NCBI RefSeq assembly: GCF_001053095.1
Contig: NZ_CGBP01000002.1
Location: 1 to 64,000 of the forward strand
From: Yersinia similis
GTDB lineage: Bacteria > Pseudomonadota > Gammaproteobacteria > Enterobacterales > Enterobacteriaceae
Length of the DNA: 64,000 nucleotides
Direction: 5' to 3'
Part shown: piece by piece, positions 8,729 through 17,889 of the stretch
How positions within the stretch are numbered: the first letter of the stretch is position 1
Layout: each line of letters opens with the position of its first letter
The notes under the pieces: generated by a model
What the model saw: only the letters and a program-made list of their open reading frames with translations
What the model was told of the DNA's origin: nothing
The model's database searches: none
Position numbers and translations under genes: made by a program

Positions 8729-9862
8729 ATGAAACAATCAGTTACTCACAGTTCACTTGCGCCGCGCAATGTCCGCCCGTTGTCGCTGACAGCAAAAGAC
8801 ATCACTGGCAACGCGCATTTAGAGTTAGGCCGACTGGGGATTAATATTTCGCGCGGCACTATTAGCAACATGATCAGCGGAATGGGCTTGGACAGCAATG
8901 ATACAGGACTAGCACCATCGCCACTACCGGGGTTGATGCCGGGCGGTTCGCCTACGCCTATTCAATTTCTGCAAGCCTGGCTACCGGGCTTTGTACGCAT
9001 GATTACAGCCGCGCGCAAAATTGATGAGTTGATCGGCATTGCGACTGTTGGAGCCTGGGAAGATGAAGAAATTGTGCAAGGGATGCTGGAGCCTATCGGC
9101 AGTGCGGCTATTTACTCTGACCACGGCAATATTCCGCTGGCGTCTTGGCAAGTGGGTTATGCGCGTCGCAGCATTGTACGTTTTGAACAGGGTTTTTCGG
9201 TCGGCGCTCTTGAAGAAGCCCGCACAGCTAAAGCGAGCCTTGCGACAGCAGCGGAAAAACGCAGTAGCGCGGCACAGTCGTTAGATGTCTCGCGTAATCG
9301 GGTAGGATTTTACGGCTACAACGATGGTCAGAATATGACCTACGGTTTTCTAAATGAACCCAACCTGTTACCTGCATTAACGGCGGCACCCGGCGCAGGT
9401 GGTGATACGACATGGCAGAGCAAAACCTTCCTTGAAATTACAGCAGACATTCGCCGGATTTTAGTTGAGCTTCAAGTTGCGAGTATGGACACTATCGACC
9501 CTGAAGCCATGCCGATCACTATCGCACTCCCTACAGGCGTTAATCAGTATCTGAGCGTCACGTCAACCTACGGCAACTCGGTGCGCCAGTGGGTGAAAGA
9601 AAACTATCCTAATTTGCGTTTTGTCACAGCGCCGGAGATGAAAGATGCGGTTGGTGGCGAAAGCGTTACTTACGCATACCCTGATTCTGTCAATGACGGT
9701 TCAAGTGACGACGGTCAGGTGTGGTCGCAAAACGTGCCGAGCAAATTCACCGTGATCGGCGTTGAAAAACGCAGCAAAGTTTATGTTGAAGATTTCAGTA
9801 ACGCTACGGCGGGGGTGCTGCTCAAGCGTCCGTATCTCGTTATTCGCCTGATCGGCATTTAA
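8729..9862 (+). CDS. Major capsid protein (DUF2184 type)
   Basis: Main shell subunit. The 377-residue protein matches the DUF2184 capsid family: PTPIQFLQAWLPGFVRMITA near residue 75, then GFYGYNDGQNMTYGFLNEP near 195, and the C-terminal FSNATAGVLLKRPYLVIRLIGI. It starts after an AGAAAGGA ribosome site 13 bp downstream of the cement gene, and a strong terminator follows it, consistent with it being the most abundant product. No internal deletion is visible. Confidence 0.9.
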   Translation: MKQSVTHSSLAPRNVRPLSLTAKDITGNAHLELGRLGINISRGTISNMISGMGLDSNDTGLAPSPLPGLMPGGSPTPIQFLQAWLPGFVRMITAARKIDELIGIATVGAWEDEEIVQGMLEPIGSAAIYSDHGNIPLASWQVGYARRSIVRFEQGFSVGALEEARTAKASLATAAEKRSSAAQSLDVSRNRVGFYGYNDGQNMTYGFLNEPNLLPALTAAPGAGGDTTWQSKTFLEITADIRRILVELQVASMDTIDPEAMPITIALPTGVNQYLSVTSTYGNSVRQWVKENYPNLRFVTAPEMKDAVGGESVTYAYPDSVNDGSSDDGQVWSQNVPSKFTVIGVEKRSKVYVEDFSNATAGVLLKRPYLVIRLIGI

Positions 9863-9880
9863 CAGTAACTATTGAACATC

Positions 9881-9910
9881 AAGGGGGCCAATGCCTCCTT
9901 TTTTATTTTT
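9881..9910 (+). terminator. Intrinsic terminator after major capsid gene
   Basis: Stem AAGGGGGC / GCCTCCTT (8 bp, one wobble), CAAT loop, then TTTTATTTTT. It probably lowers expression of the neck and tail genes relative to capsid. Confidence 0.85.
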
Positions 9911-9920
9911 AGGAGTTTCT

Positions 9921-10289
9921 ATGCACTATGTTTTTTCCACAATTTCAACGGATGTTAAGTACACATTTTACGGACAGTCAGCAAATGACATGCCAGCGAT
10001 TGAACGCACGATAACAATTAAAGGCGGCGCGAACGTAGCAACCAAAAATCTCATTACCCCACGCGGCGTAATGACGGCTATAGAAGATGCAGAAGTTGAC
10101 ATGCTCAATACTCACCCGGTTTTTTTACGTCACAAAAAAAATGGTTTTGTGCATGTTGAAGCCAAACCCGCAGCAGCCGATGACGTGGCAAGCGACATGG
10201 AACCCCGCGACGAGTCCGCACCGCTGATTGATGATGACTTTACCGGTGATGAAAAGCCGCCAACGACATCGAAAGACAAGAAAAATTAA
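9921..10289 (+). CDS. Hypothetical phage structural-region protein
   Basis: A 122-residue protein between capsid and neck genes. Its N-terminal half is beta-type (YVFSTISTDVKYTFYG) with a likely DNA/virion-binding basic loop. The C-terminal 45 residues are acidic and low-complexity (DDDFTGDEKPPTTSKDKKN), as in head-proximal connector or FluMu-type proteins. The ATG at 9921 is chosen for its ideal AGGAG ribosome site at 9911-9915; an upstream in-frame start at 9891 would lie inside the terminator. I do not assign a function. Confidence 0.65.
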   Translation: MHYVFSTISTDVKYTFYGQSANDMPAIERTITIKGGANVATKNLITPRGVMTAIEDAEVDMLNTHPVFLRHKKNGFVHVEAKPAAADDVASDMEPRDESAPLIDDDFTGDEKPPTTSKDKKN

Positions 10290-10298
10290 GGTGACGTG

Positions 10299-10730
10299 AT
10301 GACCATAGATATCAGTGTTGTAGAATTCCGTGAACGCTTCCCCGCAATGAGTGATGTGATTGTTTTCCCTGACGGCTTAATTCTTCATCAAAGCGAAATG
10401 GCGCAATGCTTCATTAGCGTTGGCCCCACGTTACGCGGCGACTGCTATCAAATGGCTATCTATCTGATGACCGCGCACCTGGTCTGGTCTGATTATCTCA
10501 TCCGGCAGGGGCAGACAACGGCCGGTATTGTGACCGGCGCGACCGTCAGTAAAGTCTCGGTGAGCATTACGCCGCCGCCGTCTGGCAGTGCATGGCAATT
10601 CTGGCTGTCAACGAGTCCCTATGGTTTGCAATTGTGGGCGTTCCTCAATATCAAATCAGCGGGCGGGGCATATGTTGGCGGCTTACCTGAGCGCACCGCT
10701 TTTCGTAAAGTGGGCGGGGTGTTCTGGTAA
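10299..10730 (+). CDS. DUF4054 head-tail connector protein
   Basis: Adaptor or connector protein of the neck, 143 residues. The opening VVEFRERFPAMSDV and the middle CYQMAIYLMTAHLVWSDYL fit DUF4054, a family found between capsid and sheath genes in related myophages, with the typical C-terminal GGLPERTAFRKVGG. AAGGTGA precedes the ATG at 10299. The stop overlaps the next start (TAATG), indicating coupled translation. Confidence 0.75.
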   Translation: MTIDISVVEFRERFPAMSDVIVFPDGLILHQSEMAQCFISVGPTLRGDCYQMAIYLMTAHLVWSDYLIRQGQTTAGIVTGATVSKVSVSITPPPSGSAWQFWLSTSPYGLQLWAFLNIKSAGGAYVGGLPERTAFRKVGGVFW

Positions 10731-11227
10731 TGGCCGGTCAATGGCGGGGGGATGGCGGCAGCAAAATAGCGCGTATTCGTCGTGAAATTGCCGAACTCAA
10801 CAGCATGCAAATGCGTGTTGGATGGATGGAATCAGCGCGGTACGCGGACGGGAAGCCGGTTGCCGGGATCGCCGTGGTACAGGAATTAGGCACCGAAGAT
10901 TTAACCATACCGCCGCGATCATTTATGCGAACCACTCAAGATGAGAAAAAAATTGAGTGGGACAGCAATATGAAAAAAGGCTTCACAGCAGTAATAAAAG
11001 GGACTCGCACCAGTGCACAAGTCATGGAGGCGCTGGGGCTGATGGCGGCGGGCGATGTTCGCAAGAAAATTACCCAGATATTCACCCCGCCACTGGCCAT
11101 TAGCACGATAAAAGCCCGTGCGCGCAAGGCGGGACCGAGCGCACGCGCGATATCTATCAAGCCGTTAAATGACTCAGGGCTGATGCTAGCGACGCTCACG
11201 CACGTAGTGACTGGAGGTGATGAATAA
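10730..11227 (+). CDS. Phage neck / tail-completion protein
   Basis: A 165-residue protein with the pattern VGWMESARYADGKPVAGIAVVQELGTE...IPPRSFMRTT (residues about 30-70). This is typical of the HK97-gp10 / virion-morphogenesis group that completes the head-tail interface. The C-terminal half is helical and basic. It overlaps its neighbours by single bases at both ends. The broad neck role is well supported by motif and position, but the precise family name is uncertain. Confidence 0.65.
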   Translation: MAGQWRGDGGSKIARIRREIAELNSMQMRVGWMESARYADGKPVAGIAVVQELGTEDLTIPPRSFMRTTQDEKKIEWDSNMKKGFTAVIKGTRTSAQVMEALGLMAAGDVRKKITQIFTPPLAISTIKARARKAGPSARAISIKPLNDSGLMLATLTHVVTGGDE

Positions 11228-11610
11228 TGATACCGGGTATCAATTTGTTAAACGTAGCGCTGGGCGTTATTGGCTCCCAGCCGGTGGTCTATTTTCGCGA
11301 CAGTGGCCAACGAGAGACCTTGGCGAACGGCAACTTAAAAACGGTGTTCGAAGAGGGTAAACCCATTTTATCCGGCAGCGTGCAGGCAGTGCCGAAAGAA
11401 AAGGTGATCCGGCAGGGTCTGGAAGAGTCATTTGATTATGTTGAATGGTTTGTTTCACAGTCGGTAATCGGCGATGAGCGAGACTACAGCGGCGATGAAA
11501 TCAAGTGGAACGGTAAGCGCTGGAAAGTCGGCAGCGTTGAAGACTGGTCGGCTCAGGATGGCTGGTGTGTCGCTGTCTGTCAGGAGGTGAAAATAAAACG
11601 TGTTAGATAA
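11227..11610 (+). CDS. Hypothetical neck protein
   Basis: A 127-residue protein in the head-tail joining block. I see a beta-rich sequence (IGSQPVVYFRDSG..., WNGKRWKVGSVEDWSAQDGWCVAVCQEVKIKR) with paired Cys near the C terminus, like collar or stopper proteins of the same gene neighbourhood. It is translationally coupled upstream, and its 3' end overlaps the next gene by 11 bp. Function is inferred from position. Confidence 0.6.
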   Translation: MIPGINLLNVALGVIGSQPVVYFRDSGQRETLANGNLKTVFEEGKPILSGSVQAVPKEKVIRQGLEESFDYVEWFVSQSVIGDERDYSGDEIKWNGKRWKVGSVEDWSAQDGWCVAVCQEVKIKRVR

Positions 11611-12139
11611 TCCGCTTATTATACTCATCCGAACAAGTTTACTTGCGGGGTTAAAAAGTCGGGGTTATGAAGATATCAACGTGTGGCAAAGTTACCAGCC
11701 GACCCAGCAAGGAACATCGTCAGACAAAACACTCTATATTCACAAAATAACAAACGGCAATCACGGCTTTGCGGGTAATCAAGAAATCTACGACGAACAA
11801 AACGAGGTCATCAAAAGAATAACCACTGAGATTTTAACGCCGACGTATCAAGTCAGTTCTACGGTTGTTTACGATGAAAATGAGCCTTTTGCTATGACGG
11901 CGGGTGACCTCGTTTATTTAGCTTTCAGTGTTATGCAATCAACAGAGTTTCAAAATTTATTACTCGCACAAGACGTGAATATATTCCGTGCGGGTAGCAT
12001 AAAAAACATTACAGTGCCGAGCGACAAGGCAGGTCATGAAGACCGGCCAACGTTTGATATACAAATCACACATAAAAATATTTATACAACTGAAGTGCCG
12101 GTTGTTAAGTCCGTTCATCATCGAACAAGCAGGATTTAA
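11600..12139 (+). CDS. Tail terminator / LIC_12616-type neck protein
   Basis: A 179-residue protein immediately before the sheath gene, the place for the neck or tail terminator. Its pattern (DINVWQSYQPTQQGTSSDKTLYIHKI, then VYDENEPFAMTAGDLVYLAFSVMQSTEFQ) is like the LIC_12616 neck family. It begins at GTG 11600 with CAGGAGGTGA about ten bases upstream. The C-terminal PTFDIQITHKNIYTTEVPVVKS is a conserved beta-strand region. Assignment is by pattern and position. Confidence 0.65.
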   Translation: MLDNPLIILIRTSLLAGLKSRGYEDINVWQSYQPTQQGTSSDKTLYIHKITNGNHGFAGNQEIYDEQNEVIKRITTEILTPTYQVSSTVVYDENEPFAMTAGDLVYLAFSVMQSTEFQNLLLAQDVNIFRAGSIKNITVPSDKAGHEDRPTFDIQITHKNIYTTEVPVVKSVHHRTSRI

Positions 12140-12151
12140 AGAGGTTATAGA

Positions 12152-13666
12152 ATGTCTATTGATCTGAGTAAGTATGTCGAGATTATATCCGGCGTGGGTG
12201 GGGGGAATTCTGTTCGTGCGCGTGAATTAATTCTACGGATTTTTTCACGTAATAATTTAATTTCGCCCGATTCCACTTTAGAGTTTAACAACGCGAATAA
12301 TGTATTAAGTTATTTCGGCGTTGAATCAGAAGAGTACAAACGAGCGGTTAAATACTTCAGCTATATTTCGCCGTCGATTGTGCAGCCTTCAAAAATATCA
12401 TTTGCGCGTGATCAACGTGAAATTAGTGATTCGTTATTTTTGGGTAAGTCTGGCGCGTATAAACTAGATAATATTTTGCCGCTGTCCGGAACCATCAGCG
12501 GAAATCTCGACGGTGTAAAGTTTACTACGCTAGAAATGACATTTGAAAATGATGAGTCACTGAATAGCGTGGCGCGAACAATACAAGGTGAAATTAGTGC
12601 CGCAGGTATTGAATACGCGCCAGCCATGTCACAGACATCAGCGACTTACAATGCCACGGCTGCACGTTTTGAGTTGACAATAATTGGTGAAAACGCAGAT
12701 GTTCCAGTCTCAGCAAAATTGACTATCGACCCTGGCGAAATTGCTGACGCGCTTGGATTATCGGACGGCACAGCGATAATAGGTATACCCGCTGCGCTAA
12801 ACCCTGTCGAGAGCGTCGCGGCGGCTGACGATATCAGCAACAACTACGGCTCATTTTTGTTTATGAGTGACGATAACTTAGAAACAAGCATTGAACTTGC
12901 AGAAGCGAACGCGGCGAAAAACGTCATGTTTATGTATCTGCTTGGCTGTACAGCAGCAAGTGCAAGCGCGTATTACGACGCGTTGAAATCAATTGCCAGT
13001 GTCGGCTTAACGCTTATTGCCACTGAAAATACTGATTTTGATGATCAGATCCCAGGCACATTAATGGCAGCGACAAATTATGACGGTCGTAACAGTGTCA
13101 TTAACTATATGTACCGCCAGATCCCCGGCGTGACTCCAAAAGTCACCACAACGTTACTATCAGATACGTACGATAAATTACGCATTAATTATTACGGACG
13201 CACTCAGACCGCAGGCCAAAAGATTGATTTTTATCAGCGTGGAATACTGATGGGCGGCGCAACAGCCCCGGTTGATATGAATGTTCACGCTAACGAACAA
13301 TGGCTTAAAGATGTGTGTGCGGTGGCGCTGTTATCGCTTCAACTATCACTTGGCCGTATCCCCGCGAATATTTCCGGGCAAGCGCAAATCCTTACTGCTC
13401 TTCAAGAATCAATCAACGCGGCGCTGAATAATGGCGTGATCAGTGTGGGTAAAACCTTCGACATTATTCAAAAGCTGTATATCACGCAACTGGCGGGCGA
13501 CGATGGCGCATGGCAGCAAGTACAGAATATTGGCTACTGGATTGATGCCGTCATGCGCAGTACGACTACAGAAGATGGCCGGATTGAATGGCAGTGTGTC
13601 TACACGCTGATTTATAGCAAAGATGATGCCGTTCGTCGCATCGTCGGCACCCACGCACTGATTTAA
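12152..13666 (+). CDS. Contractile tail sheath protein (DUF3383)
   Basis: The 504-residue sheath protein shows that this is a myophage-type prophage. It matches the DUF3383 family: an N-terminal SKYVEIISGVGGG, a middle EANAAKNVMFMYLLG, and the C-terminal GYWIDAVMRSTTTEDGRIEWQ region that packs around the tube. AGAGG precedes the ATG. The tube gene follows by 11 bp, the normal sheath-tube order. Confidence 0.88.
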   Translation: MSIDLSKYVEIISGVGGGNSVRARELILRIFSRNNLISPDSTLEFNNANNVLSYFGVESEEYKRAVKYFSYISPSIVQPSKISFARDQREISDSLFLGKSGAYKLDNILPLSGTISGNLDGVKFTTLEMTFENDESLNSVARTIQGEISAAGIEYAPAMSQTSATYNATAARFELTIIGENADVPVSAKLTIDPGEIADALGLSDGTAIIGIPAALNPVESVAAADDISNNYGSFLFMSDDNLETSIELAEANAAKNVMFMYLLGCTAASASAYYDALKSIASVGLTLIATENTDFDDQIPGTLMAATNYDGRNSVINYMYRQIPGVTPKVTTTLLSDTYDKLRINYYGRTQTAGQKIDFYQRGILMGGATAPVDMNVHANEQWLKDVCAVALLSLQLSLGRIPANISGQAQILTALQESINAALNNGVISVGKTFDIIQKLYITQLAGDDGAWQQVQNIGYWIDAVMRSTTTEDGRIEWQCVYTLIYSKDDAVRRIVGTHALI

Positions 13667-13677
13667 GGACAGATAGA

Positions 13678-14118
13678 ATGGATATTTCAGGTTTTGGCAC
13701 AATTGTTAATATTCGTGCTTCAAAAACGTTCCCCGCCGGTTTTAACGTTACGCAATTTGCAGATGATGCCGACCCGCTTGATTCGCCGTCTCAACAACTC
13801 GCGGATGTAGGTATGGGGCTAAACGGCGATATGGTGTCTTGGAGCGTGGCTCAAGTGCTGCAAGTCACATTAAACATCACCCCCAACAGCGACGATGATC
13901 GTAACTTAGCGATACTGGCAGAGGCGAACAGAATAGCGAAGGGTAAGCGCAGCGTTAATGATGAAATTACCATGTCGATTTCATACCCATCCGGGGAAAG
14001 TCGGACGTTATCTGGGGGGGTTATTACTGATGCCATGATCGGTAATAGCGTGAGCAGCGCGGGCCGGTTGAAATCAAAGCCGTATATTTTTAAATTTGAG
14101 AATCAGGTGATCGCATAA
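13678..14118 (+). CDS. Tail tube protein (DUF3277)
   Basis: A 146-residue inner tail tube subunit. It fits DUF3277: a short opening (DISGFGTIVNIRASKTFPAGFNVTQF), a conserved 'ADDADPLD' segment, and the SVAQVLQVTLNITPNSDDD core. It follows the sheath gene directly, and its stop overlaps the tail chaperone start (TAATG). Confidence 0.85.
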   Translation: MDISGFGTIVNIRASKTFPAGFNVTQFADDADPLDSPSQQLADVGMGLNGDMVSWSVAQVLQVTLNITPNSDDDRNLAILAEANRIAKGKRSVNDEITMSISYPSGESRTLSGGVITDAMIGNSVSSAGRLKSKPYIFKFENQVIA

Positions 14119-14573
14119 TGTTAGAGCCTATTGAAAAAGAAATCCCCCTGCCCGAGGGGGGCACAAAGACCTTCATTCTGAGTAAGTTCCCGGCCATCGC
14201 TGGTCGTGAAATCGTCACACAATACCCGACCACTGGCGCGCCTAAAATCGGCGACTACAAGACTAACGAAGCGTTGATGCTAAAGCTGATGGCTTACGTT
14301 GCTGTGCCGATAGAGGGAGGCAGTCAGATCCAACTAACGACAAGCGCTTTAGTAAATAACCATGTCCCGGATTTTGAAACATTGATGAAACTCGAATGGG
14401 CAATGATGGAATATAACTGTAGTTTTTTCAGGAACGGCGTGGCCTTAAATTTCTTAACCGGTTTAACAACGAAAGTCCAAACGTTGATTACGAAAACGTT
14501 GACGGGTTTATCGCAACCATTGTCGGAGCCGACCGCGCCACCCTCCGAGAACTCAGAGACGTCTACACACTAG
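14118..14573 (+). CDS. Tail assembly chaperone, short form
   Basis: A 151-residue protein in the slot between tube and tape measure, where tail assembly chaperones that coat the tape measure are encoded. The N-terminal 100 residues (EIPLPEGGTKTFILSKFPAIAGREI) form the conserved domain. The sequence then reaches codons AGT TTT TTC at 14421-14429, which contain the slippery heptamer T_TTT_TTC, and continues in frame 0 to a Pro/Ser-rich end. A second open frame begins exactly at the slip site (next entry), as in lambda G/GT and P2 E/E'. Confidence 0.8.
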   Translation: MLEPIEKEIPLPEGGTKTFILSKFPAIAGREIVTQYPTTGAPKIGDYKTNEALMLKLMAYVAVPIEGGSQIQLTTSALVNNHVPDFETLMKLEWAMMEYNCSFFRNGVALNFLTGLTTKVQTLITKTLTGLSQPLSEPTAPPSENSETSTH

Positions 14574-14659
14574 AAGAGGCTTTTGATCTCTTCGAAATCA
14601 TCGCAGTACAGCGCATGAATGAATCCCTCGCCATGGAATACTCGCAAAGGAAAAAATAA
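14423..14659 (+). CDS. -1 frameshift extension of the tail assembly chaperone
   Basis: This frame is open from just after TAG at 14420 to TAA at 14657. It has no start codon before a late ATG, yet it encodes a convincing protein: DYENVDGFIATIVGADRATL, then an acidic-hydrophobic helical end. It enters frame at the heptamer TTTTTTC (14423-14429). A -1 slip there would give a 180-residue fusion instead of the 151-residue short form. The stop overlaps the tape-measure ATG. The frameshift is inferred from architecture. Confidence 0.72.
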   Translation, partial: FFQERRGLKFLNRFNNESPNVDYENVDGFIATIVGADRATLRELRDVYTLEEAFDLFEIIAVQRMNESLAMEYSQRKK

Positions 14660-16233
14660 TGAACTTGCTCGAGGCGTTTTACTACACGTTTGCAGCCGAC
14701 GCCTCCGGGCTTGATCGTGGGCTGACTGATGCAGAAAAAAAGGCCGAGAAATTAAAAAACTCGGTATCAAATGCCGATGCGGCGGCTGAAAAGCTCGGTA
14801 CGTCATTTTTAAGCCTGGCTAAGGCGGGCGTTGGATTATTGGGCGTCACCTTAACGCTGGGCGGCATCAAAGCCCTTGCATTGGGAACAGCAGAAACAAC
14901 AAGCGAGCTAGGCAAGCAGGCCCGGCAAATGAACGTCAACGTATCGACGTTGGACGCGTGGCGCAAGACCATCACAGAAAGCGGCGGCGATGCTGAAGCC
15001 TTCACGCGCACGCTCGGCAATATGGCCCAGCGGTTCCGTGATCCGGAGGCCGCATTATTGCGCTATAGCAAAGCACTGGGGGGCATGAGCGCATTCAAAG
15101 CGCAGCGTATCGGGAAAATGATTGGCCTGGACGAGGGAACGATAGAATTACTGCGCAAAGGTAAAGTGAGTGTAGAGGAATTACTTAAAAAGCAGAAAGA
15201 GCAGGGGGTAATAACAAAAGAGCAGGTCGCGATGACGGATAAATTCAATCAGGATTTGCGAACACTTAAAATGAGTTTTACTGATTTAAAAACTAATATC
15301 GGAATGGGATTAATTCCAACATTTCAATATTTGCTTGATAAGTGGAACGCATTATCAAAATGGACATCTGAAAATAAAGATTTCGTGAAAGGATTCTTTA
15401 TTGCTATTGCAGCTATCATTGTCGATTTTTATTTACCCGCGATGTTAAAAGCAGCAGCAGCAACGATAGCGGCAGTTTGGCCTATTTTGTTAATCGTTGC
15501 CGCTGTGGTTGCTATTGCCGCTGCGTTCGCTTTGGCCTATGACGACGTCATGAATTTTCTTGCGGGAAATGATTCAGTTATCGGTGAGCTATCAAAAAAA
15601 TGGCCGTGGATCGGTGAATTGGTGCTGGGCTTAGTCGCTGAATTGAAAAATCTCTGGGCGCAAATTGTCGCGGTCGGAGATGCGTTAATTTTAATGGTAA
15701 CTAACCCTATTCAGTTTTTAAAAAACTTCGGCGCTGAAATTAGAGAATTACTGGATCTGCTATTTGGTGAGGGTGCTGGAGATAGTATTTTTAGCGCAAT
15801 CGCGGATTCAGTCGGCGCGGCGTGGAATGGGATAAAGATATTAATTACAAGCGTTGTCGGCTTAGCCATGAAAGGGTTTGAAGCTATCGGTAACGCGTGG
15901 AAGACTGTGAAGGGCTGGTTCGGCGCGGGCGAAGAAGAAGTTAATAACGCTAAAAATACAGCAACGGCAGGGCAGTCGCGGCAAGGGTGGGAAGAGCCTG
16001 TAGACTTAACTTATGGCGGTAAAGCGCAACTGGCGCAGGCATCAGCAAGCAGTGTGACGACAATGACGAGCAGCAGCATTACTAACAGCAAAGCAGCGAA
16101 TAAAAATATTAATAATCGCGTCGATAAAATCGAAGTGATCACGCAAGCGACGGACGCGGAGGGGATCGCCCGTGACATCGGCAGTGAATATGGTAATGCA
16201 ATGAGTCAGTACGCAGACGGGCTGGAAATATAA
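14659..16233 (+). CDS. Tail tape measure protein
   Basis: The 524-residue tape measure sets tail length and helps DNA entry. It has an N-terminal helical region (LTDAEKKAEKLKNSVSNADA), the conserved ARQMNVNVSTLDAWRKTI segment, and two strongly hydrophobic stretches at about residues 245-295 (IAAIIVDFYLPAML, PILLIVAAVVAIAAAFALAY). The C-terminal Ser/Asn-rich part is typical. It is rather short for a myophage, implying a short tail. It starts on the stop of the frameshifted chaperone. Confidence 0.88.
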   Translation: MNLLEAFYYTFAADASGLDRGLTDAEKKAEKLKNSVSNADAAAEKLGTSFLSLAKAGVGLLGVTLTLGGIKALALGTAETTSELGKQARQMNVNVSTLDAWRKTITESGGDAEAFTRTLGNMAQRFRDPEAALLRYSKALGGMSAFKAQRIGKMIGLDEGTIELLRKGKVSVEELLKKQKEQGVITKEQVAMTDKFNQDLRTLKMSFTDLKTNIGMGLIPTFQYLLDKWNALSKWTSENKDFVKGFFIAIAAIIVDFYLPAMLKAAAATIAAVWPILLIVAAVVAIAAAFALAYDDVMNFLAGNDSVIGELSKKWPWIGELVLGLVAELKNLWAQIVAVGDALILMVTNPIQFLKNFGAEIRELLDLLFGEGAGDSIFSAIADSVGAAWNGIKILITSVVGLAMKGFEAIGNAWKTVKGWFGAGEEEVNNAKNTATAGQSRQGWEEPVDLTYGGKAQLAQASASSVTTMTSSSITNSKAANKNINNRVDKIEVITQATDAEGIARDIGSEYGNAMSQYADGLEI

Positions 16234-16742
16234 TGAATGGAACAGAAATTTACGGTATCTATGACAGTGACTTTAACCTGATGTTTGAAAACGCCATTAA
16301 TATGACAGCCAGTGTTTTTGAAGGCTCTAAGTTAATGGAACACCCCATCGAAGATGGTTCAACAAAAACGGACCACAAAATAATACTGCCAGTTGAGATA
16401 GAAGTTACGTTATGGATATCGGAAGCGCATTATAAAGACACGTACTCTGTAATTAAACAGGCTTTGTATAGTGACTCCAGCTTTCAAGTTAATACTCGCG
16501 TTGGAATTTATTCCAATATGATTTTATCTGAGATGCCGCACGAGGAATCACCCGATCAATCCGGTGCTATTATCATTACGTTGAGTTTGAAAGAAGCGGT
16601 TATTGTTACCACGCAATATCAGGCGTTAACGTCAAGAAAGGTTAAAGACTCGAAAGATACCAGCACTGTAAATCGCGGAGAGCAAAAACCGGTGAAGAAT
16701 TCTGTTGCCATTGGTGTGGTGTGGGATTTATTTGGAAAATAA
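16233..16742 (+). CDS. Dit-like baseplate/tail protein
   Basis: A 169-residue protein between tape measure and baseplate hub. It has the pattern ASVFEGSKLMEHPIEDGSTKTDHKIILPVEIEVTLWI (about residues 28-66), which I associate with Dit-like distal tail proteins in related contractile phages. A long polar C-terminal tail follows. The start overlaps the tape-measure stop (TAATG). A baseplate-hub-collar role is inferred from family and position. Confidence 0.65.
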   Translation: MNGTEIYGIYDSDFNLMFENAINMTASVFEGSKLMEHPIEDGSTKTDHKIILPVEIEVTLWISEAHYKDTYSVIKQALYSDSSFQVNTRVGIYSNMILSEMPHEESPDQSGAIIITLSLKEAVIVTTQYQALTSRKVKDSKDTSTVNRGEQKPVKNSVAIGVVWDLFGK

Positions 16743-16743
16743 C

Positions 16744-17046
16744 ATGACTCAGTTAATTATTTTGGAATCAGTAGCGAACCAATCATTAACGATTCGACTT
16801 GAAAACTCACGTTATGAAATAGTCTTGAATACGTTAAATGATGATTTGTTAAGTATATCCATTTTTCGTAATGGCATAAACTTAGTTAAAGGGATAAGAG
16901 TAATGCCGTATACCTTACTCTTGCCCAAGCATTTACAGCTTAATTATGGAAACTTTTACTTTAACACCCCCGATGATGAATATCCGCATTATGAAAGATT
17001 TATAGATAACCATCGTTTTTATTATATTCCCGCCGCCGAGGTGTAA
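16744..17046 (+). CDS. Small baseplate protein
   Basis: A 100-residue protein starting at ATG 16744, one base after the previous stop; an in-frame start at 16705 would overlap it. The sequence is beta-type (SLTIRLENSRYEIVLNTLND, then LLLPKHLQLNYGNFYF) and matches the small proteins often found between Dit and hub genes. I cannot name a specific activity. Confidence 0.6.
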   Translation: MTQLIILESVANQSLTIRLENSRYEIVLNTLNDDLLSISIFRNGINLVKGIRVMPYTLLLPKHLQLNYGNFYFNTPDDEYPHYERFIDNHRFYYIPAAEV

Positions 17047-17049
17047 ATC

Positions 17050-17889
17050 ATGGAGCTAGACCCGCGCATAATCTCGTTATCAATAGAGATAGATGGCAAG
17101 TTACACGTTTACACCGATCTTTATATAGCAGCATCCGGGCAAAAAACGGCAGGTTCGTTACAAAATGAATGCACGATAAAAATTGCTAATCTTAAACAGT
17201 CTGACCGCAATTTTCTGATCACAGAAACATCACCGCTCAATCGCCCGCGCAGGCGCAAGAAAATTATTCTGTTCGCCGGACGTAAAAGCTACGGCACGTT
17301 TAAGGTTTTTGAAGGGGACATTATCGGATGTACCCCGAGCCAGCCACCTGACATCATGCTCACAATGAAGGCGCGTACCGGGGCTTTCTTTATGACCGAC
17401 ATGCTCAGCTCAAGTTATGCCGCCACGGTGCCACTCAGCAAAATAGCCGCCGACACTGCACAGAGCATGGATTTAACCCTCGATTTTCAGGCATCGGACA
17501 AGAATGTCAGTAATTACAATTTCACCGGGGCTAAGCTAAAGCAGGTTGATAAGCTGGGTAGCGCAGGCAGCTATAACGCTTACATCGATGATGACCGATT
17601 GATTATAAAAAACAGAGATGTTCCGCTACTCAATGAGACCGTCACCCTCAATAAAAACACCGGCATGATTGGCGTCCCTGAGGTCACGGAAGAGGGCGTT
17701 AAAGTGAAATACCTGCTTGATCCGTCGAGCCGTCCGGGGGCCAGCCTGACCATAGAAAGTGATTTAAATCCGGCAGCTAATGGCACCTTTGTTATTTACA
17801 AACTCAGTTATGACATCAGTAACCGAGACACACCTTTTTATCACACGGCGGAATGTCGGAGGTTGGGACTATGGCAGACACTACTTTAA
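17050..17889 (+). CDS. Baseplate hub protein
   Basis: A 279-residue hub (Mu gp44 / P2 gpD-like role) that holds the central spike. It opens with beta-sandwich sequence (IISLSIEIDGKLHVYTDLYI), has the conserved GDIIGCTPSQPPD turn, and ends with DLNPAANGTFVIYKLSYDIS, as hub proteins do before the spike gene. The spike gene starts inside its 3' end. Confidence 0.75.
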   Translation: MELDPRIISLSIEIDGKLHVYTDLYIAASGQKTAGSLQNECTIKIANLKQSDRNFLITETSPLNRPRRRKKIILFAGRKSYGTFKVFEGDIIGCTPSQPPDIMLTMKARTGAFFMTDMLSSSYAATVPLSKIAADTAQSMDLTLDFQASDKNVSNYNFTGAKLKQVDKLGSAGSYNAYIDDDRLIIKNRDVPLLNETVTLNKNTGMIGVPEVTEEGVKVKYLLDPSSRPGASLTIESDLNPAANGTFVIYKLSYDISNRDTPFYHTAECRRLGLWQTLL

